The position numbers were made by a program, and so were the translations under genes. Below, piece by piece: positions 7,650-15,969 of a DNA stretch of 34,264 nt. The DNA is from Bradyrhizobium uaiense. Lineage in GTDB: Bacteria; Pseudomonadota; Alphaproteobacteria; Rhizobiales; Xanthobacteraceae. A model generated the notes under the pieces. It was not told the origin of the DNA and searched no databases. It was given only the letters and a program-made list of their open reading frames with translations. The stretch's first letter is position 1; each line of letters starts with the position of its first letter. Location of the stretch: the NCBI RefSeq assembly GCF_010811875.1, contig NZ_VKHP01000080.1, positions 1 through 34,264 on the forward strand. The letters run 5' to 3'.

Positions 7650-8654
7650 ATGCTTCGCCCAGACATCGCCTCCGCTGATCCAGAGCCGGACGATCGCGTC
7701 CAGACCGACGGTGACATGGTCTGGATTCCCGGCGGCACGTTCCGCATGGGCTCGGACCAGCATTATCCCGAGGAAGCGCCGTCGCATCGCGCGTCGGTCG
7801 ATGGGTTCTGGATCGACCGCACGCCGGTGACCAACGCCCAATTCCGCGAATTCGTGCGCGACACCGGCCACATCACGGTTGCCGAGCAGCCGCCCGATCC
7901 GGCGCAATATCCGGGCGCGTTGCCCGATATGCTGTACGCCGGCTCGCTGGTGTTTTGTCCGCCGCGCCGGGTCACCACGCTCCGCGACTGGAGCCAATGG
8001 TGGACCTTCATGCGGGGGGCGAACTGGCGTCGCCCCTACGGCCCGCGCAGCAACATCAACGTGCTCGGCAGCCATCCGGTGGTCCACGTCGCCTATGCCG
8101 ACGCGCTCGCCTACGCCAAATGGGCCGGCAAGGAGCTGCCGACCGAAGCCGAGTGGGAGTTCGCGGCGCGCGGCGGGCTCGAAGCCGAGGAATATGCCTG
8201 GGGCAATGCCCTGACGCCCGGCGGCAGGCACATGGCCAACACCTGGCAGGGCAATTTCCCGCTGCAAAATCTCTGCGAGGACGGTTTCGACCGCACTTCG
8301 CCTGTCACCGCGTTCCCGCCGAACGGTTACGGACTCTACGACATGATCGGCAATGTCTGGGAGTGGACCGCCGACTGGTGGTCCGCCCGTCATGAGGCCG
8401 ACGCCACGAAGCCCTGCTGCATCCCGCAGAACCCGCGCGGCGGCCGCGAGGACGCGAGTTACGATTCCTGCCAGCCCGCGATCAGGATTCCGCGCAAGGT
8501 GCTGAAGGGCGGCTCGCATCTCTGCGCGCCGAACTACTGCCGCCGCTATCGCCCGGCAGCCCGTCACGCCGAGCCGATCGATACCTCGACCAGCCATGTC
8601 GGCTTTCGCTGCGTGGTGCGGCGACCCGCTGCCGTCTCTCACCCACCGGACTGA
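7650..8654 (+). CDS. Formylglycine-generating enzyme (SUMF1 family)
   Basis: A 334-residue sulfatase-maturing enzyme: it oxidises the active-site cysteine of a sulfatase to C-alpha-formylglycine using oxygen. The family start motif MVWIPGGTFRMGSD (23-36) and the core PTEAEWEFAARGG (164-176), YGLYDMIGNVWEWTADWW (227-244) and GFRCV (318-322) are present. The catalytic pair is Cys292 and Cys297 in KGGSHLCAPNYCRRYRPAAR, matching human C336/C341. This separates true enzymes from the many SUMF1-like proteins without the cysteines. There is no signal peptide, so it acts in the cytoplasm. It lies 27 bp before the arylsulfatase, its obvious client. Confidence 0.93.
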   Translation: MLRPDIASADPEPDDRVQTDGDMVWIPGGTFRMGSDQHYPEEAPSHRASVDGFWIDRTPVTNAQFREFVRDTGHITVAEQPPDPAQYPGALPDMLYAGSLVFCPPRRVTTLRDWSQWWTFMRGANWRRPYGPRSNINVLGSHPVVHVAYADALAYAKWAGKELPTEAEWEFAARGGLEAEEYAWGNALTPGGRHMANTWQGNFPLQNLCEDGFDRTSPVTAFPPNGYGLYDMIGNVWEWTADWWSARHEADATKPCCIPQNPRGGREDASYDSCQPAIRIPRKVLKGGSHLCAPNYCRRYRPAARHAEPIDTSTSHVGFRCVVRRPAAVSHPPD

Positions 8655-8681
8655 AGACCTTTGCAATGTAGGGAGTTTGCT

Positions 8682-10484
8682 ATGAGCAACGACGCCGACA
8701 ACAACAAGCAGACCGTCAAGAACCAGGCGATCGACCGCCGCAACCTGTTGCTGGGTACATCGACGCTTGTGGCAGCAGCGACATTGACGTCCGAAGCGCT
8801 GGCGCAAATGCAAAAGGCCGCGCCTGCGGCGAGCCCCGCGCCGGCAGCGCCTTCCGGCCGCAAGCCAAACATTCTGGTGATCTGGGGCGACGATATCGGC
8901 ATCGCGAATATCAGCGCCTACTCGAATGGATTGATGGGGTATGAGACACCGAACATCGACCGCATCGGCCGCGAAGGCATCAAGTTCCAGCACTATTACG
9001 GCGAGCAGTCGTGCACCGCGGGCCGGTCGGCGTTTCTCACCGGTCAGCACATCATGCGATCCGGACTGAGCAAGGTCGGCTACCCTGGTGCACCGATGGG
9101 CATGAGCCAGCTCGATCCGTCCGTCGGCGGCCTGCTCAAGAATCTGGGCTATGCCACCGGCCAGTTCGGCAAGAACCATGTCGGCGATCGCAACGAGTCG
9201 CTGCCGACCGTCAACGGCTTCGACGAGTTCTTCGGCAACCTCTATCACCTCAATGCCGAGGAAGAGCCGGAACTGCCGGACTACCCCAAGGACCCGGCCT
9301 ACCGCGCCAAGTTCGGGCCGCGCGGTGTTTTGCGTTGCAAGGCAACGGATCGCGACGATCCCACCGTCGATCCGCGCTTCGGCAAGATCGGCAAGCAGAC
9401 CATCGAGGACACCGGCGCGCTGACGAAGAAGCGGATGGAGACGATCGATGACGAGACCTCGGCGGCGGCGATCGGCTTCATGAAGCGGCTGCAGAGCGCC
9501 GGAAAACCGTTCTTCTGCTGGTTCAACTCAACGCGCATGCACCTGCGTACGCATGTCCGGCAGGACCATCGCGGCCGCTATACCCATGGTGACAGCGAAT
9601 ATATCGACGGCATGATGGAGCACGACGACATCGTCGGTTCGCTGCTCAAGACGCTCGATGATCTGGGAATCGCGAACGACACCATCGTGGTCTATTCGAG
9701 CGACAACGGGCCTCACATGAACACCTGGCCCGATGGTGCCATGACCTGGTTCCGATCCGAGAAGAACACCAACTGGGAAGGTGCCTTCCGGGTGCCGTGC
9801 CTGGTCCGCTGGCCGGGTGCGATCAAGCCTGGCACCGTGACCAACGAGCTGATGAGCCACAACGACTGGATTCCGACGCTGTGCTCGATTGCCGGTGAAC
9901 CCGAAATCGTCAACAAGCTGAAGGCCGGCTACACCGCGAACGGCATCAACTACAAGGTCCATCTCGATGGCTACGACCAGTCCGCGTTCCTCCGCAATGT
10001 GAGCGGAACGGCGGCCAACAACAACGGCGTGAAGAGCGCGCGTGACAAATTCTTCTACTCCGACGATGACGGTCTGCTCGTCTGCTTCAGGCAGGGTGAC
10101 TACAAATACGTCTTCTCCGAGCAGCGCAAGGAAGGAACGATGGGGTTGTGGGCTGAACCCTTCACCACGCTCCGCCTGCAAAAGATATTCAACCTGATGC
10201 AGGACCCCTTTGAGCGGGCCGACATCACGTCCAACACCTTCTGGGATTGGAATCTCAATCACGTCGGTGGTGCCTACGGGATGATGGAGGAGGTGTTCCA
10301 GTTTGTCGCGACGTTCAAGGAATTTCCGCCTCGTTCGTTCCCGCCAAGCTTCAACCCCGCCAACATCATGGAAAGCATGATGAACGGGCTCAAGCAGAAG
10401 AAGGCGCTGACCGACGGAATGGATGTGGAGAAGGTCCGCGCCGAACTCAACAAGATCATCCAGCAGCAACTCCAGAGCCGCTAA
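8682..10484 (+). CDS. Tat-exported arylsulfatase
   Basis: A 600-residue sulfatase of the alkaline-phosphatase superfamily that hydrolyses sulfate esters. The ATG at 8682 follows gggag; an in-frame TTG 21 bases upstream is less likely. The N-terminus has DRRNLLLGTSTLVAAATL (18-35) and ALA (39-41), a Tat-like signal with Arg19-Arg20. Metal ligands include Asp70-Asp71 (IWGDDIG). The formylglycine site is Cys111 in SCTAGRSAFLTG, fitting C-x-[P/A]-x-R with Ala in place of the usual Pro. FGKNHVGD stands for the usual GKWHLG, and SSDNG (about 338-343) and WEGAFRVP follow. The maturation enzyme lies directly upstream. The natural substrate is unknown. Confidence 0.94.
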   Translation: MSNDADNNKQTVKNQAIDRRNLLLGTSTLVAAATLTSEALAQMQKAAPAASPAPAAPSGRKPNILVIWGDDIGIANISAYSNGLMGYETPNIDRIGREGIKFQHYYGEQSCTAGRSAFLTGQHIMRSGLSKVGYPGAPMGMSQLDPSVGGLLKNLGYATGQFGKNHVGDRNESLPTVNGFDEFFGNLYHLNAEEEPELPDYPKDPAYRAKFGPRGVLRCKATDRDDPTVDPRFGKIGKQTIEDTGALTKKRMETIDDETSAAAIGFMKRLQSAGKPFFCWFNSTRMHLRTHVRQDHRGRYTHGDSEYIDGMMEHDDIVGSLLKTLDDLGIANDTIVVYSSDNGPHMNTWPDGAMTWFRSEKNTNWEGAFRVPCLVRWPGAIKPGTVTNELMSHNDWIPTLCSIAGEPEIVNKLKAGYTANGINYKVHLDGYDQSAFLRNVSGTAANNNGVKSARDKFFYSDDDGLLVCFRQGDYKYVFSEQRKEGTMGLWAEPFTTLRLQKIFNLMQDPFERADITSNTFWDWNLNHVGGAYGMMEEVFQFVATFKEFPPRSFPPSFNPANIMESMMNGLKQKKALTDGMDVEKVRAELNKIIQQQLQSR

Positions 10485-10490
10485 CGCCGT

Positions 10491-10520
10491 GACCCGGCCT
10501 ACCCCTCGGCGGGCCGGGTC
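10491..10520 (+). other. Intercistronic hairpin after the sulfatase gene
   Basis: gacccggcc (10491-10499) and ggccgggtc (10512-10520) form a perfect 9-bp stem with a 12-nt loop, 7 bases after the sulfatase stop. No U-run follows, so it is more likely an mRNA-stability or partial-termination element that lets the sulfatase be made at a different level from the genes downstream. Confidence 0.55.
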
Positions 10521-10554
10521 CACTTCGATCTCAAACGAAACGCAGTCGAGCATC

Positions 10555-11607
10555 ATGTCGGTCCCACTCGCTCGCCTTATCCGGCAGATGCTCTTGATGG
10601 TCCTGCTTGTGCTGGGCTGCAGCGTCATTCCGTGCAACGCGGCTCTCGCGCAGGCCGATCCGTTGCCGTCCTGGAACGACGGTGCAGCGAAGGAGGCGAT
10701 CGTCGGCTTCGTTGCGCGCGTCACGAAGCAAGGCACTGCGGACTTCGTGCCGCCGGCCGAGCGGATCGCCACCTTCGACAATGACGGCACGCTGTGGACC
10801 GAGCAGCCGTTCTATTTCCAGCTCGCCTTCGCGCTCGATCGCGTCAAGGCGATGGCGCCCGATCACCCGGACTGGAAGACCCGGCAGCCCTTCAAGGCGC
10901 TGCTCGAGAAGGACACCAGCGCGCTCGCCGCCAGCGGCGAGAAAGGCTTGCTGCAGATCATGGCGGCGACGCATGCCGGCATGACCACCGATGCGTTCGC
11001 AAGCGCAGTGCGTGACTGGCTGGCGACCGCAAGGCATCCACGCTTCAACCGGCCGTATGACAGCCTGGTCTACCAGCCCATGCTGGAGCTGCTGGCCTAT
11101 CTCCGGGCCAACGGATTCAAGACCTTCGTCGTCTCCGGCGGCGGCATCGAGTTCATGCGGCCATGGATGGAGCGGGTCTACGGCGTCCCCCCGGAACAGG
11201 TGGTCGGCTCGTCCGGCGTGGTGAAATTCCAGATTGGCGCCGGCGGCAAGCCTGACCTGATGAAGGAGGCCAAGATCGAGTTCATCGATGACGGCCCCGG
11301 CAAGCCGGTCGGCATCAACCGTTTCATCGGCCGCCGCCCGATCTTCGCGTTCGGCAACTCGGATGGCGATCTGCAGATGCTGCAATGGACCGTAGCGGGC
11401 GCGGGCGCGCGCTTCGCCGGCATCGTGCATCACACAGATGGTATCCGCGAATACGCCTACGACCGGCAATCCAGGATCGGCAAGCTCGACAAGGCACTCG
11501 ATGCGGCCGCGGCAGGCGGCTGGACCGTGGTCGACATGAAGCAGGACTGGAAGACGGTCTTTCCGCCCCTGGCCACGTCGGGTGCTGCAATGGAGGCGAA
11601 GCCATGA
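10555..11607 (+). CDS. Exported HAD-family phosphatase
   Basis: A 350-residue haloacid dehalogenase-type hydrolase, SerB-like in layout. Motif I is FDNDGTLW with nucleophile Asp75 and acid Asp77, motif II is VVSGGGIEFM (about 192-201), and motif IV is FGNSDGDLQM (about 264-273). Residues 1-33 form a signal peptide (LIRQMLLMVLLVLG, ending ALAQA), so this phosphatase should be periplasmic, which is uncommon for the family. The start is an ATG at 10555 with only a weak ribosome site, and the gene may depend on read-through from the sulfatase. Its stop overlaps the next start (ATGA). The substrate is unknown; a phosphate or sulfate ester made or released by the neighbouring enzymes is possible. 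Confidence 0.87.
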   Translation: MSVPLARLIRQMLLMVLLVLGCSVIPCNAALAQADPLPSWNDGAAKEAIVGFVARVTKQGTADFVPPAERIATFDNDGTLWTEQPFYFQLAFALDRVKAMAPDHPDWKTRQPFKALLEKDTSALAASGEKGLLQIMAATHAGMTTDAFASAVRDWLATARHPRFNRPYDSLVYQPMLELLAYLRANGFKTFVVSGGGIEFMRPWMERVYGVPPEQVVGSSGVVKFQIGAGGKPDLMKEAKIEFIDDGPGKPVGINRFIGRRPIFAFGNSDGDLQMLQWTVAGAGARFAGIVHHTDGIREYAYDRQSRIGKLDKALDAAAAGGWTVVDMKQDWKTVFPPLATSGAAMEAKP

Positions 11608-11846
11608 ACGGCTACGACATCTTCGCCTGGATCGTGCTCCTGGTGCTGGTTGCCAGCGCGATCGGAGTGTTCTGCATCGCGGGCTGGCTGCCGGGGCATA
11701 TCGCGAAGACACGTAACCATCCCTATGCGCAGGCGGTGATGGTCGCCGGTTGGATCACCTTGATCTGCGGCTTTGCGCTGTGGCCGATTGCGTTCGTCTG
11801 GGCCTATGTCGATGTGCCGGCGCCGCGCCGGGCGGGAGATGCGTGA
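11604..11846 (+). CDS. DUF3302 small inner-membrane protein
   Basis: An 80-residue protein with two membrane segments, about 6-28 (IFAWIVLLVLVASAIGVFCI) and 43-68 (AVMVAGWITLICGFALWPIAFVWAYV). The linking loop has HIAKTRNHPYAQA, the DUF3302 signature. E. coli YiaW and YibI are relatives and, as here, are encoded next to an HlyD-type protein (YiaV, YibH). It overlaps the HAD gene by 4 bases and the HlyD gene by 1, so translation is likely coupled. It is probably the inner-membrane partner of the HlyD protein (inference from conserved pairing). Confidence 0.88.
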   Translation: MNGYDIFAWIVLLVLVASAIGVFCIAGWLPGHIAKTRNHPYAQAVMVAGWITLICGFALWPIAFVWAYVDVPAPRRAGDA

Positions 11847-12787
11847 TGGGTGTCGCGATCTTCAACAGCTATCTGGTGCTGCTGTTCCTGCTGGTGCATT
11901 TCAAGGTCGTGCGCTTCAACCTGTTCTGGAAGGCGTCGCCCTTCATCGTGTTGGTGCTGCTGCTGTTCGGCCTGCTGGTGCCGATGGGCTGGGGCGCGCC
12001 GCAGGGCTCGGCGCTGGTGGTGCGCAATGCGGTGTCGATCGTGCCCGAAGTCGCAGGCGAGGTGACCGAGGTGCCGGTCGTCGCCAACGCGCCGCTGAAG
12101 GCCGGTGACGTGCTCTTCAAGATCGATCCGACGCCCTATGATGCGCAGGTCAAGGCGATCACGGCGCAGCTCAAGCTGTCGAAGACGCGGCTTGCGCAGA
12201 TGACGACGCTCTACGAACGCGACGCCGGGCGCGGCTTCGACGTCGAGCAGCGGCAGTCCGAGGTCGACCAGCTCGGCGGCCAGCTCGAAGCCGCGCAATG
12301 GAATCTGGACAAGACCGTGGTTCGCGCGCCGGCTGACGGCTACGTTACCAACCTTGCGCTGCGCAAGGGGGCGCGGGTGGCAAACCTGCCGCTGTCGCCG
12401 GTGATGGCGTTCATCGACACGTCGAACACGATTATCGGTGCCGAGATCAACCAGATCGATGCACGCTATGTCGAGCCAGGTCAGGAGGTGGAAGTCACCT
12501 TCAAGTTTGCACCGGGGCAGATCTTCGCCGGCAAGGTCGAGAGTGTGCTGCAGGCGGTGGCGACCGGGCAGGCGCAGACCTCAGGGACAGCCATTCTTCC
12601 GAAGGCGATCGAAGCGTTGCCGTTCGTGGTGCGCGTCAAGCTCGACGACGTCGTCTTCGCCAACCGCCTGCCGGCCGGCGCGACCGGTACAGCTGCAATC
12701 TACACCGACCACATGAAACCAACCCACATCGTGCGACGCGTGATTCTGCGCCAGATCGCGATCGTCAACTACGTCAATCCATTCTAG
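11846..12787 (+). CDS. HlyD-family membrane fusion protein (YiaV/YibH-like)
   Basis: A 313-residue periplasmic adaptor anchored in the inner membrane. It starts with two hydrophobic segments (about 6-20 and 32-49), then a biotinyl-lipoyl half-motif (VSIVPEVAGEVTEVPV, 64-79), a short coiled-coil hairpin (about 100-155) and the second half-motif (VRAPADGYVTNLALRKGARV, 155-174). A beta-barrel region follows. The start ATG overlaps the DUF3302 stop (TGATG). Such proteins normally join an inner-membrane pump to an outer-membrane channel, but no ABC, RND or MFS pump gene is adjacent. The only candidate for a channel nearby is the broken MetA/SphA-like gene. Confidence 0.9.
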   Translation: MGVAIFNSYLVLLFLLVHFKVVRFNLFWKASPFIVLVLLLFGLLVPMGWGAPQGSALVVRNAVSIVPEVAGEVTEVPVVANAPLKAGDVLFKIDPTPYDAQVKAITAQLKLSKTRLAQMTTLYERDAGRGFDVEQRQSEVDQLGGQLEAAQWNLDKTVVRAPADGYVTNLALRKGARVANLPLSPVMAFIDTSNTIIGAEINQIDARYVEPGQEVEVTFKFAPGQIFAGKVESVLQAVATGQAQTSGTAILPKAIEALPFVVRVKLDDVVFANRLPAGATGTAAIYTDHMKPTHIVRRVILRQIAIVNYVNPF

Positions 12788-12811
12788 GTGCAACCATTGC
12801 CAAGGGCCATC

Positions 12812-14200
12812 ATGAGACAGCTAATACTTGCCACTCTCGTTCTAGCATCGATGCTGGCGCCGGCGCGCGCACAGACTACGCCAGAAGAGGCACACGCAAT
12901 CGCAAGGGATGCGTATGTCTACGGCTTCCCGCTGGTGGACAGTTATCGCGTCCAGTACTCCTATTTCGTCGATCGTTCCTCGGCTGAGTTCAAGGCGGGC
13001 TGGAACACGCTCGTCAACAATGCTCGCGTCTATACGCCCGACGACAAGTCGATTCAGACGCCGAACTCCGACACGCCCTATTCCTATGTCGGGGCCGATT
13101 TGCGCGCCGAGCCGCTGGTGTTCACGGTGCCGGAAGTCGAGAAGGGCCGCTACTATTCGCTGCAATTCATCGACATGTACACGTTCAACTTCGCGTATGT
13201 CGGGAGTCGGGCGACCGGCAATGGCGCCGGCAACTATCTGTTGGCCGGGCCGGGCTGGAAGGGCGAGAAGCCGAAGGGGATCAAGCAGGTCATCCGCTCC
13301 GAAACCGAATTCGCATTCGTGCTGTATCGCACGCAGCTCTTCGGCCCCTCCGACATCGACAATGTGAAGAAGCTTCAGGCGGGCTACAAGGTCCAGCCTC
13401 TGTCGGCGTATCTCGGCAAGCAGGCGCCTGCGGCGGCGCCGACAATCGATTTCATCAAGCCGTTGTCTTCGGAGCAGGAGCGGACCTCGCTGGAATTCTT
13501 CAACGAGTTGAATTTCATTCTTCAGTTCTGCCCGACGAATCCGGTCGAAAAGGCGATGATGGCGCGCTTTGCCCGGATCGGCATCGGAGCAGGAAATAAG
13601 TTCGACGCTGCCGCGTTATCACCGGAGATGCGCAAGGCGCTTCAGGACGGCATGGCCGAAGCCTGGAAGAGCTTTGCCGCATACAAGGAAACCCAGCTCG
13701 ACACAGGAAAGAAGACCAGCGCGGACGGGTTCGGCACGCGGACCGCCCTGAAGGGCAATTATCTGGCCCGGATGTCCGCCGCAGTGCTCGGCATCTACGG
13801 AAATTCGAAGGATGAAGCGATCTATCCGGTCTATTTCATCGATGCCGACAAGCAGAAACTCGAAGGCACGAACCGCTATGTGCTGCGGTTTGCGCCCGGG
13901 CAATTACCCCCGGTCCGGGCGTTCTGGTCGTTGACGCTCTACGAATTGCCGGCGAGCCTGCTCTTCGCCAACCCCTTGAACCGTTACCTGATCAATTCGC
14001 CAATGCTCCCGGACCTCAGGCGCGATGCCGACGGCGGCATTACGCTCTATGTGCAGAGCGAGTCGCCAGGCAAGGACAAGGAGTCAAACTGGCTGCCTGC
14101 GCCCAAGGGACCGTTCTTCATGGCAATGCGGCTCTATTGGCCGAAGCCGGAGGCCTTGCAGGGCAGGTGGAAAGCGCCGCTGCTGAAGAAAGCTAACTAG
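12812..14200 (+). CDS. Exported DUF1254/DUF1214 protein (long form)
   Basis: A 462-residue protein with a clear Sec signal (MRQLILATLVLASMLAPARAQ, cleaved near residue 20). DUF1254 covers about 25-160: ARDAYVYGFPLVDSYR, TPNSDTPYSYVGADL and KGRYYSLQFIDMYTFNF. DUF1214 covers about 330-460: ALKGNYLARMSAAVLGIYGN, RAFWSLTLYE and NWLPAPKGPFFMAMRLYWP. No enzymatic activity is established for this family as far as I know. The ATG at 12812 is preferred to the GTG at 12788 because the signal peptide starts there. It is 24 bp after the HlyD gene and 36 bp before a second, shorter member, so both belong to the same transcription unit. Confidence 0.88.
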   Translation: MRQLILATLVLASMLAPARAQTTPEEAHAIARDAYVYGFPLVDSYRVQYSYFVDRSSAEFKAGWNTLVNNARVYTPDDKSIQTPNSDTPYSYVGADLRAEPLVFTVPEVEKGRYYSLQFIDMYTFNFAYVGSRATGNGAGNYLLAGPGWKGEKPKGIKQVIRSETEFAFVLYRTQLFGPSDIDNVKKLQAGYKVQPLSAYLGKQAPAAAPTIDFIKPLSSEQERTSLEFFNELNFILQFCPTNPVEKAMMARFARIGIGAGNKFDAAALSPEMRKALQDGMAEAWKSFAAYKETQLDTGKKTSADGFGTRTALKGNYLARMSAAVLGIYGNSKDEAIYPVYFIDADKQKLEGTNRYVLRFAPGQLPPVRAFWSLTLYELPASLLFANPLNRYLINSPMLPDLRRDADGGITLYVQSESPGKDKESNWLPAPKGPFFMAMRLYWPKPEALQGRWKAPLLKKAN

Positions 14201-14236
14201 AGCACAGTCACACGAATCCAAGAAGGAAATTGAGCG

Positions 14237-15268
14237 ATGACCATCAGACGCATTGGCCTTGCCCTTGTCATGACGGCGGCGGCAGTTTCCGCGGTTCAGG
14301 CGCAGTCTCCCGCAAGCAATACCGTGCCCGTCACCGTCGGCAATTTCATCCGCGCCGAGTCGGACCTGTATCTGGGCAACATTGCCAAGGGCAAGGGTTT
14401 CGCCGAGTTCAACCATCGCCGCGAACCGGCGCCGCTCGATGACCAGAGCGTCATACGTCTGAACCGCGACACGCTGTATTCCGGCGCTGTGTTCGATCTC
14501 GACGCGGGACCGGTGACGATCACGATGCCCGACGCCGGCAAGCGCTTCATGTCGATGCAGGTGATCAACCAGGATCACTATGTGGTGGAGGTCGACTACG
14601 GGGCCGGCGCCCGGACCGTGACGCGGGCCAAGGCTGGCACGCGATATGTCGTGGTCGCCATTCGCACCTTGGTCGATCCGGCCAATGCCAGTGACGTCGA
14701 GCAGGTCCATAAGCTGCAGGACGCCATCAAGGTCAGCCAGAAGAGCGCCGGCAAGCTCGAATTGCCGAACTGGGATCAGGCCAGCCAAAAGAAGGTTCGT
14801 GATGCTTTGCTAGTTCTCGCGACCACGATCCCCGACTTCAAGCGCGCCTTCGGCACCAAGGAGCAGGTCGATCCCGTGCGGCATCTGATCGGTACTGCGG
14901 CGGCGTGGGGCGGCAACCCGGACAAGGACGCGATCTACCTGAACATCACGCCGGCGAAGAACGACGGAACGACTGTCTACAAGCTCAACGTCAAGGATGT
15001 GCCGGTCAATGGCTTCTGGTCGGTCAGCGTTTACGACGAGAAGGGTTATTTCCAGAAGAACCAGTACAACGCCTATACGCTGAACAATCTGACTGCCAAG
15101 CGCAGCGATGACGGGGCGATCGCTATCCAGTTCGGCGGCTGCGACGGCAAGATTTCCAACTGCCTGCCGACCACCAACGGCTGGAACTATACCGTCCGGC
15201 TCTACCGGCCGCGTGCGGAAATCCTGAACGGCAAATGGAAGTTCCCGGAGGCGCAGGCGGTCAACTGA
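14237..15268 (+). CDS. Exported DUF1254/DUF1214 protein (short form)
   Basis: A 343-residue relative of the preceding protein with its own signal peptide (MTIRRIGLALVMTAAAVSAVQAQ). The DUF1254 part (about 35-150) lacks the first helix block and starts at VTVGNFIRAESDLYLGN. RLNRDTLYSGAVFDL and KRFMSMQVINQDHYVVEV correspond to the substrate-pocket-like segments of the longer paralogue. The DUF1214 part has NGFWSVSVYDEKGYF and a C-terminal NGWNYTVRLYRPRAEILNGKW. It is about 120 residues shorter than its neighbour, and the two are diverged, so this is an old paralogous pair, not a fresh duplication. The ribosome site gaagga lies 10 nt before the ATG. Function unknown. Confidence 0.86.
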   Translation: MTIRRIGLALVMTAAAVSAVQAQSPASNTVPVTVGNFIRAESDLYLGNIAKGKGFAEFNHRREPAPLDDQSVIRLNRDTLYSGAVFDLDAGPVTITMPDAGKRFMSMQVINQDHYVVEVDYGAGARTVTRAKAGTRYVVVAIRTLVDPANASDVEQVHKLQDAIKVSQKSAGKLELPNWDQASQKKVRDALLVLATTIPDFKRAFGTKEQVDPVRHLIGTAAAWGGNPDKDAIYLNITPAKNDGTTVYKLNVKDVPVNGFWSVSVYDEKGYFQKNQYNAYTLNNLTAKRSDDGAIAIQFGGCDGKISNCLPTTNGWNYTVRLYRPRAEILNGKWKFPEAQAVN

Positions 15269-15322
15269 AGCGCATGCGAATCCTCTAGAATGGCTTGAAC
15301 GAAGTGGGGGATCAGAACGAGG

Positions 15323-15947
15323 ATGGTCAAGAATCACAAGCGCGCCGTACTCGGCATCATTGGCGCACTGGCACTGTCGGCAACGCCGCATGCAGCGCTG
15401 GCCGGTGCCGGCGGATTGAGCTTCTGGCTCCCCGGCTCGTTCGCGAGCCTGACCGCGGCGCCGGCGATGCCCGGCTGGGCGTACGAGACGATCTACATTC
15501 ACCTCGACCAAAGCGCCAACGCGGGAAAGAATTTCGTCATCGGCAACCGCGTGCCCGGGTCCGTCGTGGCCGGTCTCAACGCCCATGCGGATGTTCTGGT
15601 GGAGGGTTTAACCTATACCTGGGCTCAGTCGGTCCTTGGCGGACAGGCCGCCATCACCTTCCTTGCCGCGCCGGGCAATGTCGGTGTCGGCGTTGACGCG
15701 ACGCTGACCGGCCCGCGGGGCAACAGCATCTCGGGGGTCGCGACCGACAACTGCACGACGGTCTCGGACGTCGCCCGCAGGTCGGCTTCATATTCCCGGT
15801 CGCCGAGGGCTGTCAGGGCTATCTCAACCTGAGAGGCTACAAGGATTTCGCCGCGGAGAACCGGCCGGAGGGATGGACTGCCTGGGTGAGCTCTCGCCGG
15901 CCGCGCCCATCACCACACCGACCAGGCCGATTGTTCGGAAGTATTAG
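15323..15947 (+). pseudogene. Broken MetA/SphA-like outer-membrane protein gene
   Basis: The N-terminal 150 codons encode a signal peptide (ALALSATPHAALA) and GGLSFWLPGSFASL, the typical opening of the phenol-degradation MetA/SphA-like transporter family, up to GPRGNSISGVATDN. About 115-130 central residues are then missing. From about 15772 another frame resumes with PQVGFIFPVAEGCQGYLNL and ENRPEGWTAWVS, the family's C-terminal strand. A further 1-base slip at about 15891 leads into LSPAAPITTPTRPIVRKY and a stop at 15945-15947. So there is an internal deletion that changes frame, plus a second frameshift. As it stands the first frame ends at 15832 in unrelated residues. It probably once gave the locus its outer-membrane route. 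A sequencing error could explain the small slip, not the deletion. Confidence 0.8.
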
Positions 15948-15969
15948 GAGGAGGCGAACGGCAAGCCCG

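Noticed and set aside
7227..9248. A 673-codon open frame on the minus strand
   Set aside because: It is antisense to the secreted protein, maturase and sulfatase genes, all of which have clear motifs; composition is that of a shadow frame.
10609..10626. Possible lipobox (VLGC) in the HAD phosphatase leader
   Set aside because: Leu at the -2 position is unusual, and an ordinary cleavage site (ALA before QA) follows, so a soluble periplasmic protein is more likely.
15886..15969. An earlier GTG start for the cyclase adding 28 Arg/Pro-rich residues
   Set aside because: This stretch is the tail of the broken MetA/SphA-like gene read in another frame and has no ribosome site; homology starts at ATG 15970.
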